Source of the DNA: Eubacteriaceae bacterium
Lineage (GTDB): Bacteria > Bacillota > Clostridia > Lachnospirales > Lachnospiraceae
Length of the DNA: 64,000 nucleotides
Reading direction: 5' to 3'
NCBI GenBank assembly: GCA_902362455.1
Contig: CABIWJ010000005.1
Location: 164,842 to 228,841, forward strand
A program made the position numbers and the translations under genes. Below the pieces are notes generated by a model. That model was not told the origin of the DNA. It worked only from the letters and a program-made list of their open reading frames with translations, and searched no databases. Of this stretch, positions 9,393 through 17,847 are shown piece by piece (position 1 is the first letter of the stretch; every line of letters starts with the position of its first letter).

Positions 9393-10403
9393 ATGAGTGA
9401 TGACAAAAATTTTTTAACATATAACCAACAATTAAAAAAGTTACGTAATGATAAGAAAATATCCTGTAATAAAAGTTCTAAAGATAAGGAAATTCTTGTT
9501 CGAATGGGATATTTTAATATTGTTAATGGATATAAAAATCCATTTATCTGTGATAAAGATATTAATGGAAACTACATATATTTGCCAAATACAGATTTAT
9601 CTAATATTTATGAGCTGAAAAGATTTGATGAAAAATTGAGAAACTTTCTTTTAAGGTACATTACACAAATTGAAGAAGAAGTGAGAACATTAACGAGTTA
9701 TAAATTTGACCAATGCAATAAAAATGGAAAGATTCCATGGTATGATGCTAAAGCATATTCAGATGAAGCAAGGTTGCAAAACAAGATAAGTGCTATTTCA
9801 TCAGCATATAGTGAGTTAAGTAAAAGTCAGTTAGATTATGTGAGATTTTATATGGACAAACACACAGCTATACCTACATGGATAATGATTAAGGTAGTTA
9901 ATTTTTCTACATTCATTGATATATTGAATAATAGCAAAACAATAGTAAAACATAGTTTGTGCGAATTATATGGAATGAAAGATGAAAATGGATATCCAAA
10001 TGTAAAATTGCTAATAGGTAGTTTGCATTGGCTTAGAAAAGTAAGAAATTCGTGTGCGCATAATGAAAGAATATATTGTATTACAGAAACAAAAAATAAA
10101 AATAAAAAGGGGCGAATAAAAGAAAATTATTTTAAAATGATAAAACCATCATATATGAAAGATACTGAAAAGAAGTTGATGGATTTGATGGTTTATTTTA
10201 AATATTATTTGCCGGCTTCTGAATTCAAGTGTATGATGATAGAATTTATAGGAATGGTAAATGCATTAGAAAAGTCTGTTCCGAAAAATGCTTTTGATAA
10301 TATAAGAGGACAAATGGGAATTAAAAATATAGAAGATTTACAAATATTAATTGAGTTACCAAAGGAAAAAATCAATTATAATACATTTGATAAAAAGATA
10401 TAA
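9393..10403 (+). CDS. Abi_2 family protein (AbiD/AbiF-like abortive infection protein)
   Basis: 336 residues matching the Abi_2 family (PF07751): N-terminal YNQQLKKLR and GYFNIVNGYKNPF, then KRFDEKLRNFLLRYI, and the conserved HEPN-like motif KVRNSCAHNERIY at about residues 216-228 (R-x4-H), the predicted RNase centre. Proteins of this family cause or mediate abortive infection in lactococci. The gene stands alone, with a terminator on each side and a good RBS (AAGGAG). It looks more AT-rich than purC beside it, in keeping with acquisition by transfer; that is a visual impression. Confidence 0.85.
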   Translation: MSDDKNFLTYNQQLKKLRNDKKISCNKSSKDKEILVRMGYFNIVNGYKNPFICDKDINGNYIYLPNTDLSNIYELKRFDEKLRNFLLRYITQIEEEVRTLTSYKFDQCNKNGKIPWYDAKAYSDEARLQNKISAISSAYSELSKSQLDYVRFYMDKHTAIPTWIMIKVVNFSTFIDILNNSKTIVKHSLCELYGMKDENGYPNVKLLIGSLHWLRKVRNSCAHNERIYCITETKNKNKKGRIKENYFKMIKPSYMKDTEKKLMDLMVYFKYYLPASEFKCMMIEFIGMVNALEKSVPKNAFDNIRGQMGIKNIEDLQILIELPKEKINYNTFDKKI

Positions 10404-10473
10404 AAAAGACTTGTAATAAAAAAAGTGTTATGATAATATACTAATACAGAGATAACCAGATGGATTTTGGTTG

Positions 10474-10511
10474 AAAGGCACTTACAATTATGTGGGTGTC
10501 TTTTATTTTTA
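10474..10511 (+). terminator. Intrinsic terminator after the Abi gene; contains a decoy ATG
   Basis: AAAGGCACTTACA (10474-10486) pairs with TGTGGGTGTCTTT (10491-10503) through 13 bp including three G-T wobbles, loop ATTA, then TATTTTTAT. The ATG at 10490 that opens the next reading frame lies across the loop and the 3' arm, so it is unlikely to be a real start. Confidence 0.8.
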
Positions 10512-10522
10512 TAGAAAAGAGG

Positions 10523-11203
10523 GTGACACCGATTATTTACATAGTTGAAGATGATGACAACATTCGCGAAGAATTAAAATTATTACTAAATACGTCAGGA
10601 TACGAAGTACGCACAACTACAGATTACAAAAATGCTGCAGATGATATATTAAACGTGAACCCTGATATGGTTTTGCTAGACGTTAATTTAGAGGGAATAA
10701 GCGGTCTTACGATATGCGACCGTCTAAGAGAGAAGTCAGATGTCCCTATCATATTTGTAACGGGAAATAACACTTCAATGGACGAGCTTAACTGTATTAT
10801 TCGTGGTGGTGACGATTACATCAGTAAACCATATCAACCACCGATATTACTTGCAAGAATTGCCGCATTACTCAAGCGGACTAAGAAATCATCTGATAAG
10901 AAGTCAGACACTATATTAGAATGTGGAAATGTATGCCTGGACACATCTGTTGCATTGATTTATAAGGATAATAAGAAATCAGAGCTTACGAAAAATGAAA
11001 TGAAAATACTTTATTATCTATTTGCAAATAAAGGCAAGATAATTTCAAGGGAAGAACTGATTGACTACTTGTGGGACAATGACGTATTTATTGATGACAA
11101 TGCCTTGAGTGTAAATGTTACAAGAATAAGAAATAAATTAAAAGGATTAGATGAAGAAAAACTTATACAGACTAAGAGAGGAATGGGCTACATATGCGGC
11201 TGA
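10523..11203 (+). CDS. Response regulator, OmpR/PhoB type, of a Bce-like system
   Basis: Receiver domain (acidic pair in VEDDDN, phospho-acceptor D in VLLDVNL, lysine in YISKPYQPP), then an OmpR-type winged helix ending RGMGYICG. It should activate the ABC genes at 12515-15365 when phosphorylated by the kinase that overlaps its end by ten bases. Start is uncertain: ATG 10490 sits in a terminator; GTG 10523 directly abuts AAAGAGGG with no spacing; the ATT codon at 10532 has ideal spacing to that site and would give the family-typical MIYIVEDD. I list GTG 10523 as the first conventional codon after the terminator. Confidence 0.9.
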   Translation: MTPIIYIVEDDDNIREELKLLLNTSGYEVRTTTDYKNAADDILNVNPDMVLLDVNLEGISGLTICDRLREKSDVPIIFVTGNNTSMDELNCIIRGGDDYISKPYQPPILLARIAALLKRTKKSSDKKSDTILECGNVCLDTSVALIYKDNKKSELTKNEMKILYYLFANKGKIISREELIDYLWDNDVFIDDNALSVNVTRIRNKLKGLDEEKLIQTKRGMGYICG

Positions 11204-12258
11204 CAGATTATTTATCAGACAAAATAATTGTAATACTTATAAATATGGCATCTATGATGGCACTTAGTCTGTACCTCATTTCGACAGGCAACTATCTTAC
11301 AAATGTAATATTAATACTTGCAGCGTGGGGTATAATTTTAGTTACTTATCTGAGCGTGGACTATATAATTAAGAGAAAATATTTTAATAAAATAGATGAT
11401 ACCCTAAAAAATCTTGATAAGCCATATCTTCTAGCAGAAGTAATGGATAAAGGCAACAGCATTTATGACAAAATCTACAGAGAAATAATACACACATCTA
11501 ATAAATCAGTAATAGAAGAGATAAGAGATTTGAAGAAATCACAGTCAGAATATAAGGAATATATTGAAAGCTGGGTTCATGACATCAAGACTCCGTTAAC
11601 TGCCATTAATCTCATATGCGAAAATAATAAGAATGATTATACGAAGAAAATTCAGAGAGAAACCGGAATAATTGAAAATCAGGTGGAAAATGTCCTGTAT
11701 TATGCCAGAATGGAGCAGGTATATAAAGATTATATGATACATAGCATTAATCTTAAAAATGTTGTATTAAATTCTGTAAGAAGAAATAAGCTGTATTTCA
11801 TTCAGGGAAAAATGCAGGTAAATGTTGAATTCGATGACATAATGGTTTCGACAGATGAGAAATGGATAGAATTCCTGCTTAACCAGATATTCTTAAATGC
11901 CATCAAATATCGTGCAAATGAAAATGCACATATAGATATAACAACAAATAAGCAGGATAAAAATATAGAACTCATAATAGAAGATAATGGAATTGGAATA
12001 CCTAAGGAAGATATCGGCAGGATATTTGAGAAAGGCTTTACGGGAAGTAACGGCAGAAGAGATATCGAGAAAGAAAATAACATCAAAAAAGACAATTCAT
12101 TAGAATATAATAGGAATAAAAAAGCAACAGGAATAGGTTTGTACCTGTGTAAAAATCTGTGCGATAAGTTAGATATCGGAATCAGATGTGAGTCAGAGGA
12201 AGGCAGATATACACGAATGATTCTTATATTTCCTGATTCAGATTATGCGAAGTTGTAA
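11194..12258 (+). CDS. Sensor histidine kinase, BceS-like (intramembrane-sensing type)
   Basis: 354 residues. Two membrane helices lie close together within residues 10-55 with almost no outside loop, the mark of BceS-type kinases that sense through their transporter. The phospho-histidine is in WVHDIKTPLT, followed by an N box (LNAIKYR) and glycine boxes (DNGIGIP and TGIGLYLC). The start overlaps the response regulator gene by ten bases. Its signal would be the activity of the BceAB-like transporter encoded just downstream. Confidence 0.93.
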   Translation: MRLTDYLSDKIIVILINMASMMALSLYLISTGNYLTNVILILAAWGIILVTYLSVDYIIKRKYFNKIDDTLKNLDKPYLLAEVMDKGNSIYDKIYREIIHTSNKSVIEEIRDLKKSQSEYKEYIESWVHDIKTPLTAINLICENNKNDYTKKIQRETGIIENQVENVLYYARMEQVYKDYMIHSINLKNVVLNSVRRNKLYFIQGKMQVNVEFDDIMVSTDEKWIEFLLNQIFLNAIKYRANENAHIDITTNKQDKNIELIIEDNGIGIPKEDIGRIFEKGFTGSNGRRDIEKENNIKKDNSLEYNRNKKATGIGLYLCKNLCDKLDIGIRCESEEGRYTRMILIFPDSDYAKL

Positions 12259-12340
12259 GTCCATACTACACACTCGATTTATGACGTATCGTGCGGCATA
12301 GACGTTCGACTTCGCTAAAAGTCTGTTAGGTAAATGCATA

Positions 12341-12364
12341 TAATCTTACGAAATTGTAAGATTA
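12341..12364 (+). promoter_or_regulatory. Inverted repeat upstream of the BceA-like gene
   Basis: TAATCTTAC and GTAAGATTA flank GAAATT: a perfect 9-bp dyad about 150 bases before the transporter start. Bce-type regulators bind inverted repeats upstream of their transporter genes, so this is a candidate operator. It could also be a hairpin. No clear promoter was assigned in the 256-base gap. Confidence 0.4.
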
Positions 12365-12514
12365 GTGAAATCTAAAGTGATACAAGAAAATTTAAAAAGG
12401 TAGTAGACTCATTTTAGTAAAAATAAAGCCGTTAAGATTAAAAGAATCAAATAGTTTATATTAAACTAAGATAAACTTTTGAATATATTTCGGTGGCTTG
12501 GAAATGAGGTAAAA

Positions 12515-13279
12515 ATGAGTGAATATATAAAAGTATATGAAGTCGAAAAATATTATGGAGAGGGCAGTAATGTAACAAAGGCTGTTGACGGAGTAAGCTT
12601 TGATGTGGATAAAGGTGAATTTGTCGGAATTATGGGTGCATCAGGCTCCGGTAAATCTACATTGCTTAACATGATGTCTACAATTGATAAAGTAACTGCG
12701 GGACACATTTACTATGGCGAAACAGATATAACCGGTTTAAATGAAGATAAATTATCTGATTTCAGAAGAGATAATTTAGGGTTTGTATTTCAGGACTTTA
12801 ATCTGTTAGATACACTTACGATTGGAGAAAATGTTGCGTTAGCAATGACATTTCATACGAAACGTAAGAAAGAAATAAAAGAAAAAGTAGATGAGATGTT
12901 AAGTCTGCTAGGAATTAGTGGAATACGTGATAAGTTTCCGTATCAGGTATCCGGTGGGCAGAAACAGAGATGTGCCTGTGCGAGAGCGCTTATAAATAAT
13001 CCGTCGCTTTTACTTGCTGATGAACCAACAGGGGCGTTAGATTCTAAAGCAGCACAGACGTTGCTTGAGACATTTACAAGGATAAACAAGAGTATGCAGG
13101 CTACTATACTTATGGTTACACACGATGCATTTTCGGCAAGCTATTGTGATCGGATATTATTTCTTAAGGACGGCAAAATCTTTAATGAACTGGTGAAAGG
13201 CGATAAGAGCAGACGTGATTTCTTAAATGAAATATTAGACATTCTTGCATTGACCGGAGGTGACAAAGATGTTAAGTAA
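12515..13279 (+). CDS. ABC transporter ATPase, BceA-like
   Basis: 254 residues. Walker A GASGSGKST, Q-loop FQDFNLLD, signature VSGGQKQR and Walker B LLLADEPTGALD are all intact; the sequence is of the MacB/LolD/BceA class that powers FtsX-like permeases. I start at ATG 12515, preceded by GAGGT; an upstream TTG in frame at 12479 lacks a site. The stop lies inside the permease gene's start region, so the two are coupled. Expected role: resistance to cell-wall-active peptides, with the permease. Confidence 0.94.
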   Translation: MSEYIKVYEVEKYYGEGSNVTKAVDGVSFDVDKGEFVGIMGASGSGKSTLLNMMSTIDKVTAGHIYYGETDITGLNEDKLSDFRRDNLGFVFQDFNLLDTLTIGENVALAMTFHTKRKKEIKEKVDEMLSLLGISGIRDKFPYQVSGGQKQRCACARALINNPSLLLADEPTGALDSKAAQTLLETFTRINKSMQATILMVTHDAFSASYCDRILFLKDGKIFNELVKGDKSRRDFLNEILDILALTGGDKDVK

Positions 13280-15365
13280 ACTCGCTTTCAGAAATGCTAA
13301 GAGGTCTTTAAAAGATTATCTTATATATATTATTACAATGACTATAATTGCAGCTATGATGTTCGCATTTAATTCAATGATTTTCAGCAAAGAAGTAAGA
13401 AATATGTGCAGTGAAGCAGGAATTATGGCGGTAATGCTTGGAATTGCGACATTTTTCATAGTGTTAATTGTGGCTTGGCTTATCAATTATATGGCGAAAT
13501 TTATGCTTGAGAAGAGAAGTAAGGAATTCGGAACATATCTGCTGCTAGGAATGAAGCGGAAAGAAATATCGCATTTATATATGAAAGAGAATCTTATAAT
13601 GGGAACTATCGGGTTCGTGATTGGTTCTGTGGCGGGAATGTTTCTGCAGCAGATAATTATGACGATATTCTATAGCGTATTTAACATAGAATACAAGGTG
13701 AAAATAGATGTGCAGGGATTATCTGTATTAATGACAATCTGTTGCTATTTTGGCTGTTATCTTCTTGCACTATTTCGTAATAAACGAAAGTTTAAGAAAA
13801 TGAATATTTCAGAATTAATGAAAATGGATAAGGAGAATGAAAAGATTAAGCAGGGAAGTCCTGTTTTATCACAATGGCTTTTCTTTGGTTCGCTTGCGTA
13901 TATAATTCTGTTTTTTATTAAATTATTTGAGGGCAGATACACTGTGTCAGGTGTAATTCTTATGAGCATAGGACTTATCATTTCTATTTATATGATTTAC
14001 TTTGGAATTGCGGGATATATAGCAAGATGTGTCCAAAAAGGCAGCAGAAGAGTCTATAAGAATAATAATTTATTTATCTACAGACAACTTTCTTCAAAAT
14101 TAAGTACAATGCGTTTCACAATGGGAAGCCTTACAATATTACTTACGTGTGCAATTCTTGGTGGAACCATTGCCATGATGTTTGCAAAATACCAGGATAC
14201 CGAGCTTAAGAATATAATGCCTTTTGATGTGCTTGTATATAGTAATAACGTAAATGAAGATTTCAAGGAAGAAATGGAAGCCATAGAGGAACTGGCAGGA
14301 ATAAAAGAAAAGTTAATTTATCACATTTACCAGAATGGAAGTCATAAAATAAATGATTTTCTCTATGTAAATGCATCTACGATAAGAAAAATATACAGAA
14401 CTAAAGATGGAAAATTAGATGAAGAAGCTGTTAAAAATGACGGAGATGAATACTATGATTATGATACATTTATAAGTCTTAGTGATTATAATGCGTTAAG
14501 AAAAATGCTTGGATACGAAGAGATTACATTACATGAGAATGAGTACGCCATTAATATTAAGAAGAGAATGAAAAATGATTTGAAAGGAGAAATACTTAAT
14601 ACAAAAGTGGAAGCTGGTGATAAGGAACTCAGGTTTTCTAAGATATATACTGACAGCATTTCACAAAACGGAATAAATGGTGCAGATTACCTGATTGTAG
14701 TTCCTGACAGCGCAGCAGAGAAGATGACACCATATTATACGAATCTTGCAGCCAGTGTTATTAATGCTCCGGATAATAAACTTAGTGATAAATTAGATGA
14801 CATAAGACAGAAGAAAAATGGGATTATGCCTGAGAAAGAATTTCAGAAGTTAGTCAGGGAGGGTAAGATTAGTAGTAATGAAGAATGGGATGATGTTACT
14901 CTTGGCGGTTATGGAACTGATAATATAATTGCAGTTTTTGCAGATGTGTTAGTATCAGCGCCAATGACTAATGAGATGAAATTTGTCATAACAGCAATTG
15001 TTTTTCCAATAGCATATGTAGGAATTGTATTTGTCTGTGTAGCACTTACCATTTTAGCAGTACAACAGTTGAGTGATTCATCAAAATACAGATGCAGATA
15101 TGTTATTCTCCGTAAATTAGGACTTAGCGAAAGAAGTGTTAATAGAATAATCTTAAAACAGTTACTTGGATATTATATGATTCCGGGAATCGTATCACTT
15201 ATAATAAGCGGAATTATTGCAGTATTTGCTGGAAATAATTTCGTAAAATATACGGGTGTTTCAGGAAGTGGTATGTATTATTTCGGGATTTCAGCATTGG
15301 TATTCTTTGGAGTGTATGTTATATATTTTATAGCAACCTATGTTGGATTTAAGAAAAATGTGTAA
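13269..15365 (+). CDS. FtsX-like permease, BceB-like
   Basis: 698 residues. An N-terminal FtsX domain with paired helices, a middle set of helices, a large extracytoplasmic domain at about 320-560, then three C-terminal helices form the ten-helix BceB layout. GGAGG at 13256-13260 fixes the ATG at 13269; the GTG at 13260 overlaps that site. With the ATPase and the two-component genes just upstream it makes a complete Bce module, known to detect and remove peptide antibiotics such as bacitracin from lipid II-cycle targets. The actual peptide cannot be read from sequence. Confidence 0.92.
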   Translation: MLSKLAFRNAKRSLKDYLIYIITMTIIAAMMFAFNSMIFSKEVRNMCSEAGIMAVMLGIATFFIVLIVAWLINYMAKFMLEKRSKEFGTYLLLGMKRKEISHLYMKENLIMGTIGFVIGSVAGMFLQQIIMTIFYSVFNIEYKVKIDVQGLSVLMTICCYFGCYLLALFRNKRKFKKMNISELMKMDKENEKIKQGSPVLSQWLFFGSLAYIILFFIKLFEGRYTVSGVILMSIGLIISIYMIYFGIAGYIARCVQKGSRRVYKNNNLFIYRQLSSKLSTMRFTMGSLTILLTCAILGGTIAMMFAKYQDTELKNIMPFDVLVYSNNVNEDFKEEMEAIEELAGIKEKLIYHIYQNGSHKINDFLYVNASTIRKIYRTKDGKLDEEAVKNDGDEYYDYDTFISLSDYNALRKMLGYEEITLHENEYAINIKKRMKNDLKGEILNTKVEAGDKELRFSKIYTDSISQNGINGADYLIVVPDSAAEKMTPYYTNLAASVINAPDNKLSDKLDDIRQKKNGIMPEKEFQKLVREGKISSNEEWDDVTLGGYGTDNIIAVFADVLVSAPMTNEMKFVITAIVFPIAYVGIVFVCVALTILAVQQLSDSSKYRCRYVILRKLGLSERSVNRIILKQLLGYYMIPGIVSLIISGIIAVFAGNNFVKYTGVSGSGMYYFGISALVFFGVYVIYFIATYVGFKKNV

Positions 15366-15456
15366 ATAAAATTTCGTTGGCATTGTTAAGATATATTATC
15401 AAATTCATTTGACAAATGATGTATCTTAACCAAACAAATGCAGTTTTGAATAAATA

Positions 15457-15533
15457 AAAGAGTTTTGTATGTAAAGGTTTTAATGCCTGAATAATTCTGG
15501 TATTAAAATCTGTTATATACAAAACTCTTTTCT
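15457..15533 (+). terminator. Long nested hairpin terminator after the Bce module
   Basis: AAAGAGTTTTGTAT on the left pairs with ATACAAAACTCTTT ending near 15530; inside, GGTTTTAATGCC pairs with GGTATTAAAATC with wobbles. The outer right arm ends in CTTTT, giving the T-run. No gene is visible from 15366 to 15880. Confidence 0.7.
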
Positions 15534-15545
15534 GGTAGGAAAAAT

Positions 15546-15690
15546 TGTAATCCCCATTGATGAGCCTTCCTTCAATGGCTTGTGATCAATGGGGATAAAA
15601 AGATGTAGGATGTATTGGGTATATGTATAACAGCTTTCACTGTTATAACATTGAGAGGTGTAAAGCAAACCCCTTTCGTTTGCTTTACAA
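15546..15690. other. Intergenic island of three further hairpins
   Basis: Three strong inverted repeats follow one another: ATCCCCATTGAT ... ATCAATGGGGAT (15550 to about 15596, with an inner GAGCC/GGCTT pairing), TATAACAG ... CTGTTATA (about 15627-15648), and GTAAAGCAAAC ... GTTTGCTTTAC (about 15660-15688). None has a T-run on the + strand. They could be a structured RNA, the leader of the PPK2 gene, or a decayed repeat. No open frame fits. Confidence 0.5.
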
Positions 15691-15782
15691 TTGTCATTAT
15701 AAGGGATAAATTTGTCTAAAAATTGAATTATATATAAAAAAAATATAAAATTAATAAAATAATTATAAACTATCGTAGTTAA

Positions 15783-15811
15783 TTGTAATGCCGGTAATAA
15801 AATGTTATAAT
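15783..15811 (+). promoter_or_regulatory. Sigma-A promoter for the PPK2 gene
   Basis: TTGTAA (15783-15788), 17-base spacer, TATAAT (15806-15811), about 70 bases before the PPK2 start. The -10 is perfect and the -35 matches four of six. ACGTTTACGT just downstream (about 15834) is a short near-palindrome in the leader. Confidence 0.65.
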
Positions 15812-15880
15812 ACTAACCATAATAAAGTTAAGGTACGTTTACGTGAAAAATAATAGAAAATGCAGAGAAAAGAGGTAAAT

Positions 15881-16750
15881 ATGAATATAAAAAAGTATAT
15901 TTATGATGGAAGCAAGAAATTTGTCCCTGATAAATTTGACACAAAAGAAACAGGCGGACTTACTAAAGAAGAAGCGGTCAATCTGATGAATGAGAATCTC
16001 CCTAAGATTGATGAATTACAGAAGAAGCTTTATGCTGAGAAGAGAGAAGGAATTATATTCTTATTTCAGGCGATGGATGCAGCAGGTAAAGATGGAACCA
16101 TTCAGGCGGTTTTGAGTTGTCTGTCACCTCATGGAGTTAAGGAGTATGCATTTAAAGCACCCAATGCAACAGAATTAGCACACGATTATCTATGGAGAGT
16201 TCATCATTGCGTACCTGAGAAAGGTCAGATAGCTATATTTAACAGAAGTCATTACGAGGATGTACTCATTGGAAGAGTCCATAAATTATATAAGAACCAG
16301 CCAAGGGCTTCATATGTGAAATTAAACGAGGTTATGAAGAACAGATATGAAGATATCAGAAATTTTGAAAAATATCTATACAATAATAGCGTAAGAATTG
16401 TTAAAATATATCTCAATGTATCGAAGGATGAGCAGGCAAGAAGATTTTTGTCACGCTTAAATGAGCCTAAGAAATATTGGAAGTTCAGTTCATCTGACCT
16501 TAAGGAAAGAGAATACTGGGAAGAGTATCAGAAGGCATTTGCAGAAGCAGTTAACCAGACTGCGATGGATTATTGCCCATGGTATGTGATTCCGGCAGAC
16601 CATAAATGGTATATGAGATATCTGGTAAGCCAGATTATATTAGATACATTAGAGGATATGAAACCTAATTTTCCAAAGGTAAGTCAGGCAGTAATGGAGA
16701 ATTTTGACGAAGCAAGAAAAATGTTAGAAGACGAATTAAGAGATAAATAG
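15881..16750 (+). CDS. Polyphosphate kinase 2 family protein (PPK2)
   Basis: 289 residues of the PPK2 family, which moves phosphate between polyphosphate and nucleotides. Walker A is AMDAAGKDGT (about residues 66-75); the lid and Walker B regions show SPHGVKEYAFKAP and IAIFNRSHYEDVL. The single-domain length suits class I or III enzymes that make NDP or NTP from polyphosphate; the class cannot be settled by eye. Start is ATG 15881 with AGAGG at 15871-15875; an in-frame ATG at 15860 lacks a site. Followed by galE after 33 bases. Confidence 0.92.
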   Translation: MNIKKYIYDGSKKFVPDKFDTKETGGLTKEEAVNLMNENLPKIDELQKKLYAEKREGIIFLFQAMDAAGKDGTIQAVLSCLSPHGVKEYAFKAPNATELAHDYLWRVHHCVPEKGQIAIFNRSHYEDVLIGRVHKLYKNQPRASYVKLNEVMKNRYEDIRNFEKYLYNNSVRIVKIYLNVSKDEQARRFLSRLNEPKKYWKFSSSDLKEREYWEEYQKAFAEAVNQTAMDYCPWYVIPADHKWYMRYLVSQIILDTLEDMKPNFPKVSQAVMENFDEARKMLEDELRDK

Positions 16751-16783
16751 ATAAGAACAACGTCTTAGAAATGGAGGAATAAA

Positions 16784-17776
16784 ATGAAAATTTTAGTATT
16801 AGGTGGTGCAGGATATATAGGTTCACATACTGTATATGAGTTAATCGATGCCGGAAATGAGGTCGTAATAATAGATAACCTTGAGACAGGGCATATGAAA
16901 GCTGTACATCCACAAGCTAAATTTTATAAAGGAGATTTAAGAGACAGAGCATTTGTTGACAGTGTATTAGATACTGAGAAGAATATAGATGCAGTAATTC
17001 ATTTTGCAGCAAATTCATTGGTTGGCGAAAGTATGGTTAATCCTTTGAAATATTATGATAATAACTTATGTGGAACAAAGGTAATGTTAGAATCACTTGT
17101 GGCTCATGGAATTGATAAAGTTGTATTTTCTTCAACAGCCGCAACTTATGGTGAACCTCAGAGCATTCCTATTGTAGAGACTGATCCTACCAGACCAACT
17201 AATTGTTATGGTGAAACAAAATTATCTATGGAGAGAATGTTCTATTGGACAGGCGTGGCACATAATTTACGTTTTGTATCGTTGAGATATTTTAATGCAT
17301 GTGGTGCACATATAAGCGGACAGATTGGCGAGGACCATAATCCTGAGACACATCTTATTCCACTGATTCTACAGGCGGCAAGTGGCAAACGTGACCATAT
17401 AAGCATTTTCGGAACTGATTATGATACAGTAGATGGAACATGTGTAAGAGACTACATACACGTTACTGATTTGGCACAGGCACATATTTTAGCAGTAAGA
17501 TATCTTATGGATGGTAATAAGAGTGATATATTTAACCTTGGAAATGGCGTTGGATTTACGGTAAGACAGGTAATAGATGAAGCTAGGAAAGTAACCGGAG
17601 CTGATATTAAAGTAGTAGAAGAAGGCAGAAGAGCAGGTGATCCTGCAACACTCATAGCTTCAAGTGATAAGGCTAAGAGTGTACTTGGCTGGAAACCGGA
17701 ATATGCTGATTTATCTAAGATAATTGAGACAGCATGGAAGTGGCACAGCGAACATAAAAATGGTTTTGAGGATTAG
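16784..17776 (+). CDS. galE: UDP-glucose 4-epimerase
   Basis: 330 residues, an extended short-chain dehydrogenase. NAD-binding GGAGYIGSH at the N-terminus, the SST of FSSTAATYG and catalytic YGETK (Tyr-x3-Lys) are present, and RYFNACGA and the C-terminal GWKPEY match GalE. It interconverts UDP-glucose and UDP-galactose for cell-surface polymers or galactose use. GGAGG lies just before the ATG. It shares the transcript of PPK2, and no galactose operon genes are nearby. Confidence 0.93.
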   Translation: MKILVLGGAGYIGSHTVYELIDAGNEVVIIDNLETGHMKAVHPQAKFYKGDLRDRAFVDSVLDTEKNIDAVIHFAANSLVGESMVNPLKYYDNNLCGTKVMLESLVAHGIDKVVFSSTAATYGEPQSIPIVETDPTRPTNCYGETKLSMERMFYWTGVAHNLRFVSLRYFNACGAHISGQIGEDHNPETHLIPLILQAASGKRDHISIFGTDYDTVDGTCVRDYIHVTDLAQAHILAVRYLMDGNKSDIFNLGNGVGFTVRQVIDEARKVTGADIKVVEEGRRAGDPATLIASSDKAKSVLGWKPEYADLSKIIETAWKWHSEHKNGFED

Positions 17777-17810
17777 TAAATGCAGGTTTAACATAGGACA
17801 AGGCATTTAC
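17776..17810 (+). other. Inverted repeat between galE and the CotH-domain gene
   Basis: GTAAATGC (17776-17783) and GCATTTAC (17803-17810) form an 8-bp dyad right after the galE stop. Without a T-run it is only a weak terminator or processing-site candidate. Confidence 0.3.
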
Positions 17811-17847
17811 TATACTTAGAATAATAACAATGGAGGTAGAAAAAACT

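Noticed and set aside
12259..12320. Sequence near 12280 shares GATTTAT-AC-TATCGT with 34768, suggesting a third repeat family
   Set aside because: The shared stretch is short, the flanking parts are in a different order and no common structure could be drawn.
15366..15860. Possible riboswitch before the PPK2 gene
   Set aside because: The hairpins lie upstream of the recognised promoter at 15783, so they would not be in the PPK2 leader, and they match no riboswitch class I can recognise.
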